A stretch of DNA of 39,987 nucleotides, from assembly GCA_022616275.1 (NCBI GenBank), contig JAKEFB010000208.1:1-39987 (forward strand). The letters are read 5' to 3'. The DNA comes from Chloroflexota bacterium (GTDB lineage: Bacteria; Chloroflexota; Anaerolineae; Promineifilales; Promineifilaceae). Below are positions 23,283-30,873 of this stretch, piece by piece. The translations under genes and the position numbers were made by a program. The first letter of the stretch is position 1. The number at the start of each line of letters is the position of its first letter. The notes under the pieces were generated by a model that made no database searches, had not been told where the DNA came from, and saw nothing but the letters and a program-made list of their open reading frames with translations.

Positions 23283-23349
23283 TGCGCATCGCTCATTGCT
23301 CGGAGTTGGCGGAGTTGGGCCGCCCAACTCCGCCAACGGCACTCATTGC
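23271..23349. repeat. Composite element: ATGAGCR heptamers plus GTTGGC hairpin
   Basis: Minus-strand GAGCGATGAG units flank a long perfect inverted repeat, GTTGGCGGAGTTGGGC (23305-23320) and its complement (23322-23337) around one C. More ATGAGCA/ATGAGT units (23341-23355) reach into the rluB 3' end. The same heptamer-plus-AGTTGG hairpin combination recurs at 26364-26436 and 39189-39298. Confidence 0.8.
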
Positions 23350-24090
23350 TCATCGCCTTTTAGTCAGAGCAGCCACTTCGGAGGCAGAGAGGTGGCGCCA
23401 CTCGCCGGGTTTGAGATCGCCCAGCCTGATGGGGCCGATTTGTTCGCGGATGAGCCGGGTGACCGGGTGGCCGAGCATGGCGGCAATGCGCCGGATTTGT
23501 CGTTTGCGCCCTTCACGCATGGTAAGGCGCAGCCAGGTGTGGTCTTTTTGTTGGTGCAGGATCTCGATTTGGGCCGGGATGGTTGGCCGGCCGTCGAGTT
23601 CCACGCCCCTGGCCCATTGTTCCAGGGTGGCCAGGACGGGCTTGCCCTCGACCACGACACGGTAGATCTTCTCGTGGCCGTAGCGGGGGTGGGTCAGGCG
23701 GTGGGCCAGCTTGCCGTCGTTGGTTAGGAGCATTAAGCCTTCACTCTGCCGGTCCAGCCGGCCAATCGGATAGAGGTGGCCCTGTACGTTGACCAGGTCG
23801 CGCACCGTCGGCCGGCCCTGGGCCAGCTCATCTTCGGTCGAAGATAGAACGCCTTTGGGCTTGTGCAGCTTGATATAGACCAGTTTTTCAAGCTTGAGCA
23901 GCCGGCCGTCTACCTCGACGCGATCCACGTCGGGGTCGGCTTTGTCGCCCAGCCGGGCGACCTGGCCATTGACCCGGACCCGGCCGGCGGTAATGAGCGC
24001 TTCGTTTTTACGCCGCGAGCCAAGCCCCGCCTGGGCCATTAATTTCTGCAAGCGTTGACGCCGTTCGTGCTGTTCGTGCCGTTCAGGCAT
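23350..24090 (-). CDS. rluB: Pseudouridine synthase, RsuA/RluB family
   Basis: 246 residues. An N-terminal S4 RNA-binding domain (RLQKLMAQAGLGSRRKNEAL, about 12-31) precedes the catalytic domain with GRLDRQSEGLMLLTNDG (about 113-129), whose Asp is the nucleophile of the family. The C-terminal REGRKRQIRRIAAMLGHPV (about 192-210) is also typical. It modifies a uridine in rRNA, most likely the 23S site of RluB given the scpB-rluB-cmk order, but RluE/RluF/RsuA specificity cannot be excluded. It begins 15 nt after scpB with GAGGT somewhat far from the ATG. Confidence 0.88.
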   Translation of the reverse strand: MPERHEQHERRQRLQKLMAQAGLGSRRKNEALITAGRVRVNGQVARLGDKADPDVDRVEVDGRLLKLEKLVYIKLHKPKGVLSSTEDELAQGRPTVRDLVNVQGHLYPIGRLDRQSEGLMLLTNDGKLAHRLTHPRYGHEKIYRVVVEGKPVLATLEQWARGVELDGRPTIPAQIEILHQQKDHTWLRLTMREGRKRQIRRIAAMLGHPVTRLIREQIGPIRLGDLKPGEWRHLSASEVAALTKRR

Positions 24091-24105
24091 GGGGCCGATT
24101 CTACC

Positions 24106-24777
24106 TCAACTTTCCGGCTGTGCCGCTACCGTCTGGCCGGCCGCGCCGTCTTTGGCCGGACCACTATCCAGCGAGGGCAGCTCGTCAAGGGAACGCAGCT
24201 CCTCAAGGGAGCGCAGTTCGTCGAGCGAGTGCAGTTCGGCAAGCGAACGCAATTCGGCAAGCGAACGCAGTTCGGCAAGCGAACTGAGGCCAAAGTGCTG
24301 GAGAAATTCCGGGGTGGTACTGTACAGGATGGGCCGGCCGGGAGTTTCCTGCCGGCCGACTTCTTCGATGAGGCCCTGGCCAAGTAGCGTCCGCAGGGCG
24401 CTGTCGGAATTGACGCCGCGAATCTGATCAATGTGCGGCCGGGTGGCGGGCTGCATGAAGGCGATAATAGCCAGCACTTCAAGGGAGGCCTGGCTGAGAC
24501 GGGTCGTGAGTTCCAGACCCAGAAAACGCTCGACGACGGCGCTGCTTTGTGGGGCAGTGGTCAACTGGACGGCGTTACCGCTCCATTGCAAGCGCAGGCC
24601 GCGGTGGCGATATTCCCCTTCCAGGGAGCGCAAAAGGCTTTCCACGGCCGCCGGCGTTGTTTCTAGCGCCCGGGCCAGACGGGCAGGAGAAACCGGCCCG
24701 CTGGCGACAAATAAGAGGCTTTCAAGGAGAGCGGCCGGGCTTAATTCTTCACCGGCCGGTTGCCCGGTTATCATCAT
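24106..24777 (-). CDS. scpB: Segregation and condensation protein B
   Basis: 223 residues. Two winged-helix modules, with marks ALLESLLFVASGPVSPARLARAL (about 16-38) and ASLEVLAIIAFMQPATRPHIDQIRGVNSDSALRTLL (about 97-132), identify ScpB, a partner of SMC-ScpA in chromosome condensation. The tail is unusual: six hexapeptides of form SLxELR (about 166-201) followed by a Gly/Ala-rich end. ATG 24777 has GAGG 7 nt upstream. scpA, normally just upstream, is not in the window; the preceding gene is divergent. Operon order is scpB-rluB-cmk-DUF512. Confidence 0.92.
   Translation of the reverse strand: MMITGQPAGEELSPAALLESLLFVASGPVSPARLARALETTPAAVESLLRSLEGEYRHRGLRLQWSGNAVQLTTAPQSSAVVERFLGLELTTRLSQASLEVLAIIAFMQPATRPHIDQIRGVNSDSALRTLLGQGLIEEVGRQETPGRPILYSTTPEFLQHFGLSSLAELRSLAELRSLAELHSLDELRSLEELRSLDELPSLDSGPAKDGAAGQTVAAQPES
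24175..24282. repeat. Six 18-bp tandem repeats in the scpB 3' end
   Basis: Units of the form CGCAGTTCGGCAAGCGAA on the plus strand encode SLAELR, SLAELR, SLAELH, SLDELR, SLEELR, SLDELP. The three units nearest the folded domain are almost identical in DNA; the distal three have drifted. Confidence 0.9.
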
Positions 24778-24820
24778 TCACTGTCCTCGCCATGCTGTTT
24801 TCTGTTTTTGACCTGCACGT

Positions 24821-24944
24821 TATAATCCCTTGCATCGCGCCAATCTAGATATGCCAGGCACTGGAAAACGGCGACTTAACCAGGGCTACCTCTAGAAAAA
24901 AGCTCCTGGCAACTGAACGGTAGCTGGCAAAGTAACCGATTATA
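24821..24944. promoter_or_regulatory. Divergent promoter region with two TATAAT boxes
   Basis: The 191-bp spacer between scpB (minus) and the M20 gene (plus) has TATAAT on the plus strand at 24821-24826 and on the minus strand at 24944-24939. Each lies 140-160 nt before the start codon it could serve. Neither has a convincing -35, so the calls are tentative. Confidence 0.3.
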
Positions 24945-24968
24945 CCCGGAAATTGCAGTAACAGGCGA

Positions 24969-26384
24969 ATGAGTATAGATAACTTAACCTCCGAAACACA
25001 GGCCGCGCTGGCTTATGCGGCCGGCCGCCAGGAGCAACACCTGGCCGAATTGTTAGAGTTCTTACGCATCCCCAGCGTGGGAACGGAACCGGTACACAAA
25101 GCGGATACGGAGGCGGCCGCCAACTGGCTGGCGGAAGCGATGCGAGCGGCCGGGCTGGAGAACGTCCGGCTGGTGGCCACGCCCCGCAACCCGCTGGTCT
25201 ATGGCGATTGGCTGCACGCCGGCCCTGAAGCGCCGACAGTGTTGGTTTATGGCCATTATGACGTGCAGCCGGCCGATCCCCTGGATAAGTGGCAGACGCC
25301 GCCGTTTGAACCGACGATCAAGGATAATTATATCTACGCCCGCGGGGCTTCGGACGATAAGGGGCAGGTTTACATTCACGTGAAGAGTGTGGCAGCTTAT
25401 TTGCAGGGGGCCGGCCGGCTGCCGGTGAACGTAAAGTTTATCGTCGAGGGAGAGGAAGAGAGCGGCGGCCACAGCCTGGCGGCCTTTGTGCCGGAAAACG
25501 AGGAGCTGCTGGCGGCCGGCGTGGCCCTGATTTCCGACACCCAAATCCTGGGGCCGAACCAGCCGGCGCTGGTCTACGGGCTGCGCGGCATGTGTTACGT
25601 TTTCCTGGATATTACCGGCCCGGACCACGACCTGCACTCCGGCTCCTTTGGCGGTGGGGTGGACAATCCATTGAACGTGCTGGGCCACATCGTCGCCCGG
25701 CTCAAGGAGCCTGACGGCCGGGTGTTGATTCCGGGTTTTTACGACAAGGTCCGGCCGCTGACGGAGCAGGAACGCCGGTTGCTGGCCGAATACCCGCTGG
25801 ACGAGGCGGCCTGGTTGCGGGAAACAGGCGCGCCCCAGAGTTGGGGTGAGCCGGATTATAGCCTGGTGGAGCGCCTGGGTGCCCGGCCGACGTTGGACGT
25901 TAACGGCATTACCGGCGGCTACACCGGCCCCGGCGTCAAGACAGTTTTGCCGTCCACGGTCCACGCCAAAATTTCGATGCGCCTGGTGCCCGACCAGACG
26001 CCGCAAGAGATTTTTGCTCTTTTCCGGGATTACGTGACGGCTATTGCGCCGCCGACGGTGCAGGTGCAGTGTACGTTTGTTCACGGCGGGCCGGCCAGCT
26101 TGATAGATTACACCATCCCGGCGATGAAGGCGGCGGCTGCGGCTTATGAACGAGTTTTCGGCCGCAAGCCGGTTTACATGCGCGAGGGAGGCTCGATTCC
26201 CGTGGTGGGCCTCTTCCAGCGCTACCTGGGTATGCAAACGGTCCTGATGGGCTTCGGCCTGACGGACGACCGGATCCATTCGCCCAACGAGCGCTTCTAC
26301 CTGCCGAATTACTATCGAGGTATCGAAACGGCGATTCATTTTCTGGCCGAATACGCCAAACGAGCGATGAGCGCAGTTGGTTGA
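24969..26384 (+). CDS. M20 family dipeptidase
   Basis: 471 residues, the length of M20A/C dipeptidases. Metal and catalytic marks in order: VYGHYDVQPAD (His about 94), ARGASDDKGQ (Asp about 127), the catalytic Glu in VEGEEESGG (about 160), and the late HSPNERFYLPNYYRG (His about 437). The dimerisation domain lies at about 200-370, with HDLHSGSFGG. It hydrolyses dipeptides with two zinc ions in the cytoplasm; no signal peptide. ATG 24969, weak ribosome site. The last residues (KRAMSAVG) and the stop codon fall inside a repeat hairpin. Confidence 0.92.
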   Translation: MSIDNLTSETQAALAYAAGRQEQHLAELLEFLRIPSVGTEPVHKADTEAAANWLAEAMRAAGLENVRLVATPRNPLVYGDWLHAGPEAPTVLVYGHYDVQPADPLDKWQTPPFEPTIKDNYIYARGASDDKGQVYIHVKSVAAYLQGAGRLPVNVKFIVEGEEESGGHSLAAFVPENEELLAAGVALISDTQILGPNQPALVYGLRGMCYVFLDITGPDHDLHSGSFGGGVDNPLNVLGHIVARLKEPDGRVLIPGFYDKVRPLTEQERRLLAEYPLDEAAWLRETGAPQSWGEPDYSLVERLGARPTLDVNGITGGYTGPGVKTVLPSTVHAKISMRLVPDQTPQEIFALFRDYVTAIAPPTVQVQCTFVHGGPASLIDYTIPAMKAAAAAYERVFGRKPVYMREGGSIPVVGLFQRYLGMQTVLMGFGLTDDRIHSPNERFYLPNYYRGIETAIHFLAEYAKRAMSAVG

Positions 26385-26436
26385 GTTGGGCTGCCCAACT
26401 CAACCAACTATAAGCAATGAGTAATGAGTGATGAGT
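26364..26436. repeat. Composite element: heptamers plus 17-bp AGTTGG hairpin
   Basis: GAGCGATGAGCGC precedes AGTTGGTTGAGTTGGGC (26375-26391), one T, and its exact complement (26393-26409), followed by RATGAGT heptamers (26413-26436). The TGA stop of the M20 gene (26382-26384) is inside the left arm. Confidence 0.85.
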
Positions 26437-26453
26437 CAGGAGGAATTGGTCAG

Positions 26454-27842
26454 TTGTTTACTTCATTCTTTACGCGAGTACGGATTTTTTCTATTCTTAT
26501 TGTTTCTTTGTTGTTAATGGGCCTGTGGCTGGTTGGCGAGCCGGCGGCCGAGGCGGAGCCAGAGATAGCGCCCGGTTCCGGCCTGGTGGAATCGGCCTGG
26601 GCCGGGGCGGTGACCCAGCAGTCGGTGAAGGTGAACGCCAAGCTGGCCCAGGACAGCACGACGGTGCGTCTGCTGGTCAGCCTGAACCCTAACCTGAGCA
26701 ACGCCCTGTACTCCGGTTATTACACGGCCAACACCGGCACTAATAACCGGGTGGTCTCTATCCCCATGAGTGGGCTGATCCCCGACCGGCAATATTATTA
26801 CGCCATTGAGACGGGAGGGGTGGTGGATACGGCGATGATCGGCCGGTTCCGGACGTTTGGCACGGGCGCCTTTTCATTTACGTTTGCCTTTAGCGCCTGC
26901 GCCGAAAGCGGCTCGAACCACGGCGTTTTTGAGACGCTGACTAATTTGAACCCCTTGTTTTTCTTGCATTTGGGGGATATGCATTATGAAGGAATTGCGG
27001 TCAACGACCGCAGCCTCTTCCGCCAGGCGTATGACGAGGTGCTGTCTCAACCCCGGCAGGCGGGGCTATACCGGAACGTGCCGCTGGCCTACATATGGGA
27101 CGACCACGACTTTGGCCCTAACAACGCCGATGCCAGCGCGCCCGGCCGGGAGGCGGCGCGGCTGACGTACCAGGAGTATGTACCCCACTACCCCTTGCCG
27201 GCCGGCAGCGGCAACGTGCCCATTTACCAGGCCTTCACCGTCGGCCGGGTGCGAATCATCATGACCGACGTGCGCTCCGAGCGCTGGCCTTATTATTTCC
27301 CGGACAGCCCTGACAAGACGATGTTAGGCGTGGCCCAGAAGGCCTGGTTTAAGCAGGAATTGCTGAACGCCAACGGGGTTTACCCGGTCATTATCTGGGT
27401 CAATACGATACCCTGGATTACTGATCATGACGACGGCGATGGCTGGGGCGTTTACACCTATGAGCGGGTGGAGCTGGCCAATTTTATCCGCGACAACAAT
27501 ATTACCGAGCTGTTTATGCTCAGCGGGGACGCCCACATGGTGGCCATTGACAACGGGTCGAACAGCGACTTCGCCACCGGCGGCGGGGCCGGCTTCCCGG
27601 TAATGCACGCCGCCGCTTTGGATCAATCAGGCAACGTCAAGGGCGGCCCCTATAGCCACGGGGCGATTCCCGGCCGGGGCCTGTATGGGGTTATGACGGT
27701 TACAGACAACATCACGTACATTAATATTCAGTGGAGCGGGCGGGACGCCGGCAACCACGAAATCATGTATTACACGACGAACGTTACCGTTCCTGTCACT
27801 TACGACGAGTTCTTTTTCGTGCCGCTGTTATTGAAGTCATAA
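26454..27842 (+). CDS. Secreted PhoD-like metallophosphatase
   Basis: About 462 residues. A signal peptide or N-terminal anchor (IFSILIVSLLLMGLWLVG) is followed by a fibronectin-like domain with SGLIPDRQYYYAIE, then the PhoD catalytic domain: LHLGDMHYEGIA (metal Asp), YIWDDHDFGPNN and LSGDAHMVA (metal His). Relatives cleave phosphodiesters or phosphomonoesters outside the membrane. I prefer the TTG at 26454: a strong AGGAGG (26438-26443) lies 10 nt before it, and the product then begins MFTSFFTRVRIF. The ATG at 26424 lies in a heptamer repeat upstream of that ribosome site. The C-terminal end has a nearby decayed duplicate at 28854-28967. Confidence 0.87.
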   Translation: MFTSFFTRVRIFSILIVSLLLMGLWLVGEPAAEAEPEIAPGSGLVESAWAGAVTQQSVKVNAKLAQDSTTVRLLVSLNPNLSNALYSGYYTANTGTNNRVVSIPMSGLIPDRQYYYAIETGGVVDTAMIGRFRTFGTGAFSFTFAFSACAESGSNHGVFETLTNLNPLFFLHLGDMHYEGIAVNDRSLFRQAYDEVLSQPRQAGLYRNVPLAYIWDDHDFGPNNADASAPGREAARLTYQEYVPHYPLPAGSGNVPIYQAFTVGRVRIIMTDVRSERWPYYFPDSPDKTMLGVAQKAWFKQELLNANGVYPVIIWVNTIPWITDHDDGDGWGVYTYERVELANFIRDNNITELFMLSGDAHMVAIDNGSNSDFATGGGAGFPVMHAAALDQSGNVKGGPYSHGAIPGRGLYGVMTVTDNITYINIQWSGRDAGNHEIMYYTTNVTVPVTYDEFFFVPLLLKS

Positions 27843-27843
27843 G

Positions 27844-27887
27844 GCGATTTGGAAAATCGCATTACTTGCCGCGATTTTCCAAATCGC
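27844..27887. terminator. Nested palindrome between convergent genes
   Basis: GCGATTTGGAAAATCGC (27844-27860) pairs over all 17 bases with 27871-27887 across the loop ATTACTTGCC. Each arm is itself palindromic (GCGATTT...AAATCGC). Placed 2 nt after the PhoD stop and just before the asparaginase stop, it could terminate both transcripts. A single arm of the same type occurs at 18499-18515. Confidence 0.7.
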
Positions 27888-27888
27888 G

Positions 27889-28800
27889 CTACGAGCCGCT
27901 TTGCAACCGTTCGTCGCCGAGGGCAAAGGCGTGGGGCATGGCCGTGGTGTTGTAGGCCAGGCCGACGTGGCCGCGGGCGTCTACGGCAATAAGCCCGCCC
28001 ACGCCGTTCACCCGCTCTTCGAGCAAGTGGATAGCGGCCTGGCACGCTTTTTGGGCGGATAGGCCGGCGGCGACGAAGTCGCAGACCTGCTTGCTGATGA
28101 GAATGCGCATCAGCGCCTCGCCGTGGCCGGTGGCGCTGACGGCCGCTGTCCAGTTGTCGGCGTAGCCGCCGGCGCCAACCAGCGGGCTGTCGCCTACCCG
28201 GCCGGGCATTTTGTTCCGGGTGCCGCCGGTAGAGGTGGCGGCGGCCAGGTTGCCGGCCGCGTCCAGGGCCACAGCTCCCACCGTGTCTCCCATTGCACCT
28301 GGCTGGGTGAAGATTTCGGCCGTCTCGTAACCGGCCGGATGTTGCAGGGCCAGGTAAGCTTCCAGTTCCCCGCCCACCAGCAGGTCGGCCAGCTCGCAGC
28401 GTGGGAAGCCGATGGCGTCGGCAAAAGCCTCAGCCCCGGCCCCGACCAGGAAGTTGTGTTGGGTATCGGTCATAATCCGCCGGGCCAGGCTAATGGGGTT
28501 GCAGACGCGCTGGACGGCGGCCACCGCTCCCAGGCGCAAGGTTTGCCCATCCATAATGAGCGCGTCGAGTTCAATCTGGCCGGCCGTGTTCAGGTAGCTG
28601 CCCCGGCCGGCGTCCAGGGGCGGCGCGTCTTCCAGGATGCGGGTGGCCGCTTCTACGGCGTCCAGGGCCGGCCCGCCGGTGAGTAAAATAGCCTGGCCGG
28701 CGGCGGCGGCAGCCTCGCAGGCGGCAATGGCTTCTCTAAAACGTTCTGAATTCAAATCCCAGGCCCCGGCCCCACCATGAACGACAATTATTGGCTTCAT
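27889..28800 (-). CDS. Isoaspartyl peptidase / plant-type L-asparaginase
   Basis: 303 residues of the Asparaginase_2 Ntn-hydrolase family. The start IIVVHGGAGAW, the PLDAGRGSYLNTAG loop (about 61-74), the autocleavage site GDTVGAVALD with nucleophile Thr about 173, and the TSTGGTRNKMPGRVGDSPLVGAGGYAD stretch (about 188-214) are all present. The proenzyme cuts itself before the Thr into alpha and beta chains. It removes isoaspartyl residues from damaged peptides and hydrolyses asparagine. GGAGG precedes the ATG at 28800 by 5 nt. It lies between the intact PhoD gene and the remnant of a second PhoD copy, in opposite orientation. Confidence 0.92.
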   Translation of the reverse strand: MKPIIVVHGGAGAWDLNSERFREAIAACEAAAAAGQAILLTGGPALDAVEAATRILEDAPPLDAGRGSYLNTAGQIELDALIMDGQTLRLGAVAAVQRVCNPISLARRIMTDTQHNFLVGAGAEAFADAIGFPRCELADLLVGGELEAYLALQHPAGYETAEIFTQPGAMGDTVGAVALDAAGNLAAATSTGGTRNKMPGRVGDSPLVGAGGYADNWTAAVSATGHGEALMRILISKQVCDFVAAGLSAQKACQAAIHLLEERVNGVGGLIAVDARGHVGLAYNTTAMPHAFALGDERLQSGS

Positions 28801-28853
28801 TCAATCCTCCACTATACCATAGTACCTGAAGCTGTAGGGCAGGCAAGACAGTG

Positions 28854-28967
28854 GTAATTGAGTGGAGCGGCCGGGACGCTGGCAACAATAAAATCATGGC
28901 TTATACGACGACTATCGTCGCCTCTGTCACTTATGAAGCGCTGCTGCCGGTGTTGCTGCGGCCGTAG
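28854..28967 (+). pseudogene. Remnant of a second PhoD C-terminus
   Basis: Reads VIEWSGRDAGNNKIMAYTTT, then IVASVTYEALLPVLLRP and a TAG. This matches the end of the PhoD gene (IQWSGRDAGNHEIMYYTTN, then VTVPVTYDEFFFVPLLLKS). Similarity begins abruptly about 54 nt from the asparaginase start. Only the last 37 codons remain and there is no start. Confidence 0.85.
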
Positions 28968-28973
28968 TACCGG

Positions 28974-29001
28974 TTGACATAGAGGGGACGTTTGCTATAA
29001 T
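28974..29001 (+). promoter_or_regulatory. Consensus sigma-70 promoter of tRNA-Asn
   Basis: TTGACA (28974-28979) and TATAAT (28996-29001) are both perfect, with 16 nt between. Transcription should begin about 10 nt before the mature tRNA. Confidence 0.85.
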
Positions 29002-29018
29002 TTCCTGCTGGGATGTTT

Positions 29019-29090
29019 TCCTCAGTAGCTCAACGGCAGAGCAATCGGCTGTTAACCGATGGGTTGTTGGTTCGAGTCCAACCTGAGGAG
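29019..29090 (+). tRNA. tRNA-Asn (GTT)
   Basis: Acceptor TCCTCAG/CTGAGGA with discriminator G, D arm with AGCTCAACGGCAGAGC, anticodon stem ATCGG/CCGAT with loop CTGTTAA (anticodon GTT), T arm GTTGG-TTCGAGT-CCAAC. CCA is not encoded. Confidence 0.97.
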
Positions 29091-29098
29091 CAGCAAAG

Positions 29099-29128
29099 GC
29101 GGTGGGTTGGTGAAACCCACCGCTTTTT
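29099..29128 (+). terminator. Rho-independent terminator of tRNA-Asn
   Basis: GCGGTGGGTT (29099-29108) pairs with AACCCACCGC (29114-29123) over a 5-nt loop, followed by five T residues. It starts 8 nt after the tRNA. Confidence 0.88.
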
Positions 29129-29171
29129 GTTTGACGCAAAGGCGCAAATTTGTTTGACGCAAAGGCGCAAA
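29126..29171. repeat. Perfect 23-bp tandem duplication
   Basis: The 23-nt unit beginning TTTGTTTGACGCAAAGG and ending CGCAAA occurs at 29126-29148 and directly again at 29149-29171 without a mismatch. The first copy starts in the terminator T-run. Downstream, 29174-29218 has further inverted repeats of the type GGTTATTG/CAATAAC. Confidence 0.9.
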
Positions 29172-29280
29172 GGTTTGGTCATTGGTTATTGACCAAGCAC
29201 CAGTAACCAATAACTGTAAAGTTATTCCGGAACAACTCTTTAGCGCCCTTGCCTCAGGAGAAGGCTTCAGGAGAAGTGAG

Positions 29281-30822
29281 ATGACGACATATCCGTTGGT
29301 GGCGCTGATTATTCTGGATGGGTGGGGATTGCGGGAGATGGAGCATGGCAACGCTGTGGTCCAGGCCAGGACGCCTAATTATGACCGCTGGACACGGGAA
29401 TTGGAGCGGACGATTGTGGATGCTTCGGGCGAGGCGGTGGGCCTACCGGAGGGACAAATGGGCAACTCGGAGGTCGGGCACCTGAACCTGGGTTCCGGCC
29501 GGATCGTCTACCAGGACATGACCCGCATTGACAAGGCGATTAAGGAGAGGACCTTCTTTAAGGACCCGACACTGGCCGGCTGTATGGAGGGGGTGAAGGC
29601 CCAGGGAGGCAAGCTGCACCTGATCGGCCTGCTGGGACCAGGCGGGGTCCATAGCCACGTGCGCCACTTGAAAGCGCTGGTGGAGCTGGCCAAACAGCAG
29701 GGCGTAGACCCGATCATTCACGTGATTACCGACGGCCGGGATACGCCGCCCCAGAGCGGCATCGAATTTGTGGCCGACCTGGAGGAATTTCTAAAGCAAG
29801 AGGGGCTGGGGACAATTGCTACAGTGGGCGGCCGCTACTATGCGATGGACCGGGACAAGCGCTGGCCACGCACAGAGCAGGCTTACCGGGCCATTGCCCT
29901 GGGCCAGGGCCGGACGGCGACATCGGCCCGAGAAGCGGTGACGCGGTCGTACGCCGAGGGCGTGACCGACGAGTTTATTGTGCCGGTGGTTATTGATTCG
30001 AGCAGCGACCGAAGCACAAAGGTGGAGCCGGGCGATGGCCTGATGTTCTACAATTTTCGGGCTGACCGGATGCGGCAGATCGTGGAAAGCTTTGCCCTGC
30101 CGGATTTTGCCGGCTTTGAACGCGAGGGCGGCTTTCTCAAGGAGCTGGACGTGGTGACTTTTACGGAGTACCACAAGGATTACCCCGTCCGGGTGGTCTT
30201 TCCAGAGAAGATAATTATCAACCCACTGGCCGAGGTGTTGAGCCTGCAAGGGTTGGACCAGTTCCACGCGGCCGAGACGGAAAAGTACGCCCACGTGACT
30301 TACTTTTTTAACGGCGGCCGGGAGGTAGCTTTTGAAGGGGAGGACCGGTCGCTCATTCCGTCGCCGAAGGTAGCGACGTATGATTTGAAGCCGGAAATGA
30401 GCGCCTATGAACTGACCGAAGCCGTGGTCCAGCGGGTGCAGAGCCACGACGACGCCTTTATCCTGGTTAACTATGCCAACCCAGACATGGTTGGGCACAC
30501 CGGCGTGCTGGCCGCGGCCGTGAAGGCGGTCGAGGCGGTGGACGAATGCGCCGGCCGGTTGGTGAGCGCCATTGTGGCTAAAGGGGGCGTGGCGCTGGTG
30601 ACGGCCGACCACGGCAACGCGGAGCGGATGATTGACGAGGTGACGGGCACGCCACACACCTATCACACGACCAGCCCGGTGGCTTTCTTTATCATTGGCG
30701 ACCGCTACTTCTTTCCCCGGCCGCGCGGCATCCTGGCCGACGTAGCGCCGACGGTGCTGGAGCTGTTGGGGATTGAGCTGCCAGAGGAGATGACGGGTAA
30801 GAGTCTGTTGCAGCATATGTAG
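29281..30822 (+). CDS. gpmI: 2,3-bisphosphoglycerate-independent phosphoglycerate mutase
   Basis: 513 residues, standard for iPGM. Marks: LVALIILDGWGLRE at the N-terminus, the phosphoserine site EGQMGNSEVGHLNLGSGR (Ser 63), HVITDGRDTPPQSG (about 147-160), YYAMDRDKRWPRTEQAY (about 183-199), YANPDMVGHTG (about 399-409) and TADHGNAERM (about 441-450), which supply the two manganese ions. It interconverts 3- and 2-phosphoglycerate in glycolysis. ATG 29281 has AGGAG 7 nt upstream; an upstream in-frame extension lacks such a site and runs through repeats. Confidence 0.96.
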   Translation: MTTYPLVALIILDGWGLREMEHGNAVVQARTPNYDRWTRELERTIVDASGEAVGLPEGQMGNSEVGHLNLGSGRIVYQDMTRIDKAIKERTFFKDPTLAGCMEGVKAQGGKLHLIGLLGPGGVHSHVRHLKALVELAKQQGVDPIIHVITDGRDTPPQSGIEFVADLEEFLKQEGLGTIATVGGRYYAMDRDKRWPRTEQAYRAIALGQGRTATSAREAVTRSYAEGVTDEFIVPVVIDSSSDRSTKVEPGDGLMFYNFRADRMRQIVESFALPDFAGFEREGGFLKELDVVTFTEYHKDYPVRVVFPEKIIINPLAEVLSLQGLDQFHAAETEKYAHVTYFFNGGREVAFEGEDRSLIPSPKVATYDLKPEMSAYELTEAVVQRVQSHDDAFILVNYANPDMVGHTGVLAAAVKAVEAVDECAGRLVSAIVAKGGVALVTADHGNAERMIDEVTGTPHTYHTTSPVAFFIIGDRYFFPRPRGILADVAPTVLELLGIELPEEMTGKSLLQHM

Positions 30823-30838
30823 TAGCCATCTGGACATT

Positions 30839-30873
30839 GGATTTGAGATTAGGGATTGGAGATTAGAGATTAA
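30839..30873. repeat. Five RGATTNN heptamers before the ABC ATPase
   Basis: GGATTTG, AGATTAG, GGATTGG, AGATTAG, AGATTAA, exactly in phase over 35 nt. Same family as the array inside cmk (23234-23268). The reading frame of the following ATPase is open through it. Confidence 0.88.

Noticed and set aside
25062-26339. A 425-codon open frame on the minus strand opposite the M20 peptidase
   Set aside because: It is the mirror of a well-conserved M20 gene in high-GC DNA; its translation has no recognisable motif and is rich in Arg/His/Gln, as expected for a shadow frame.
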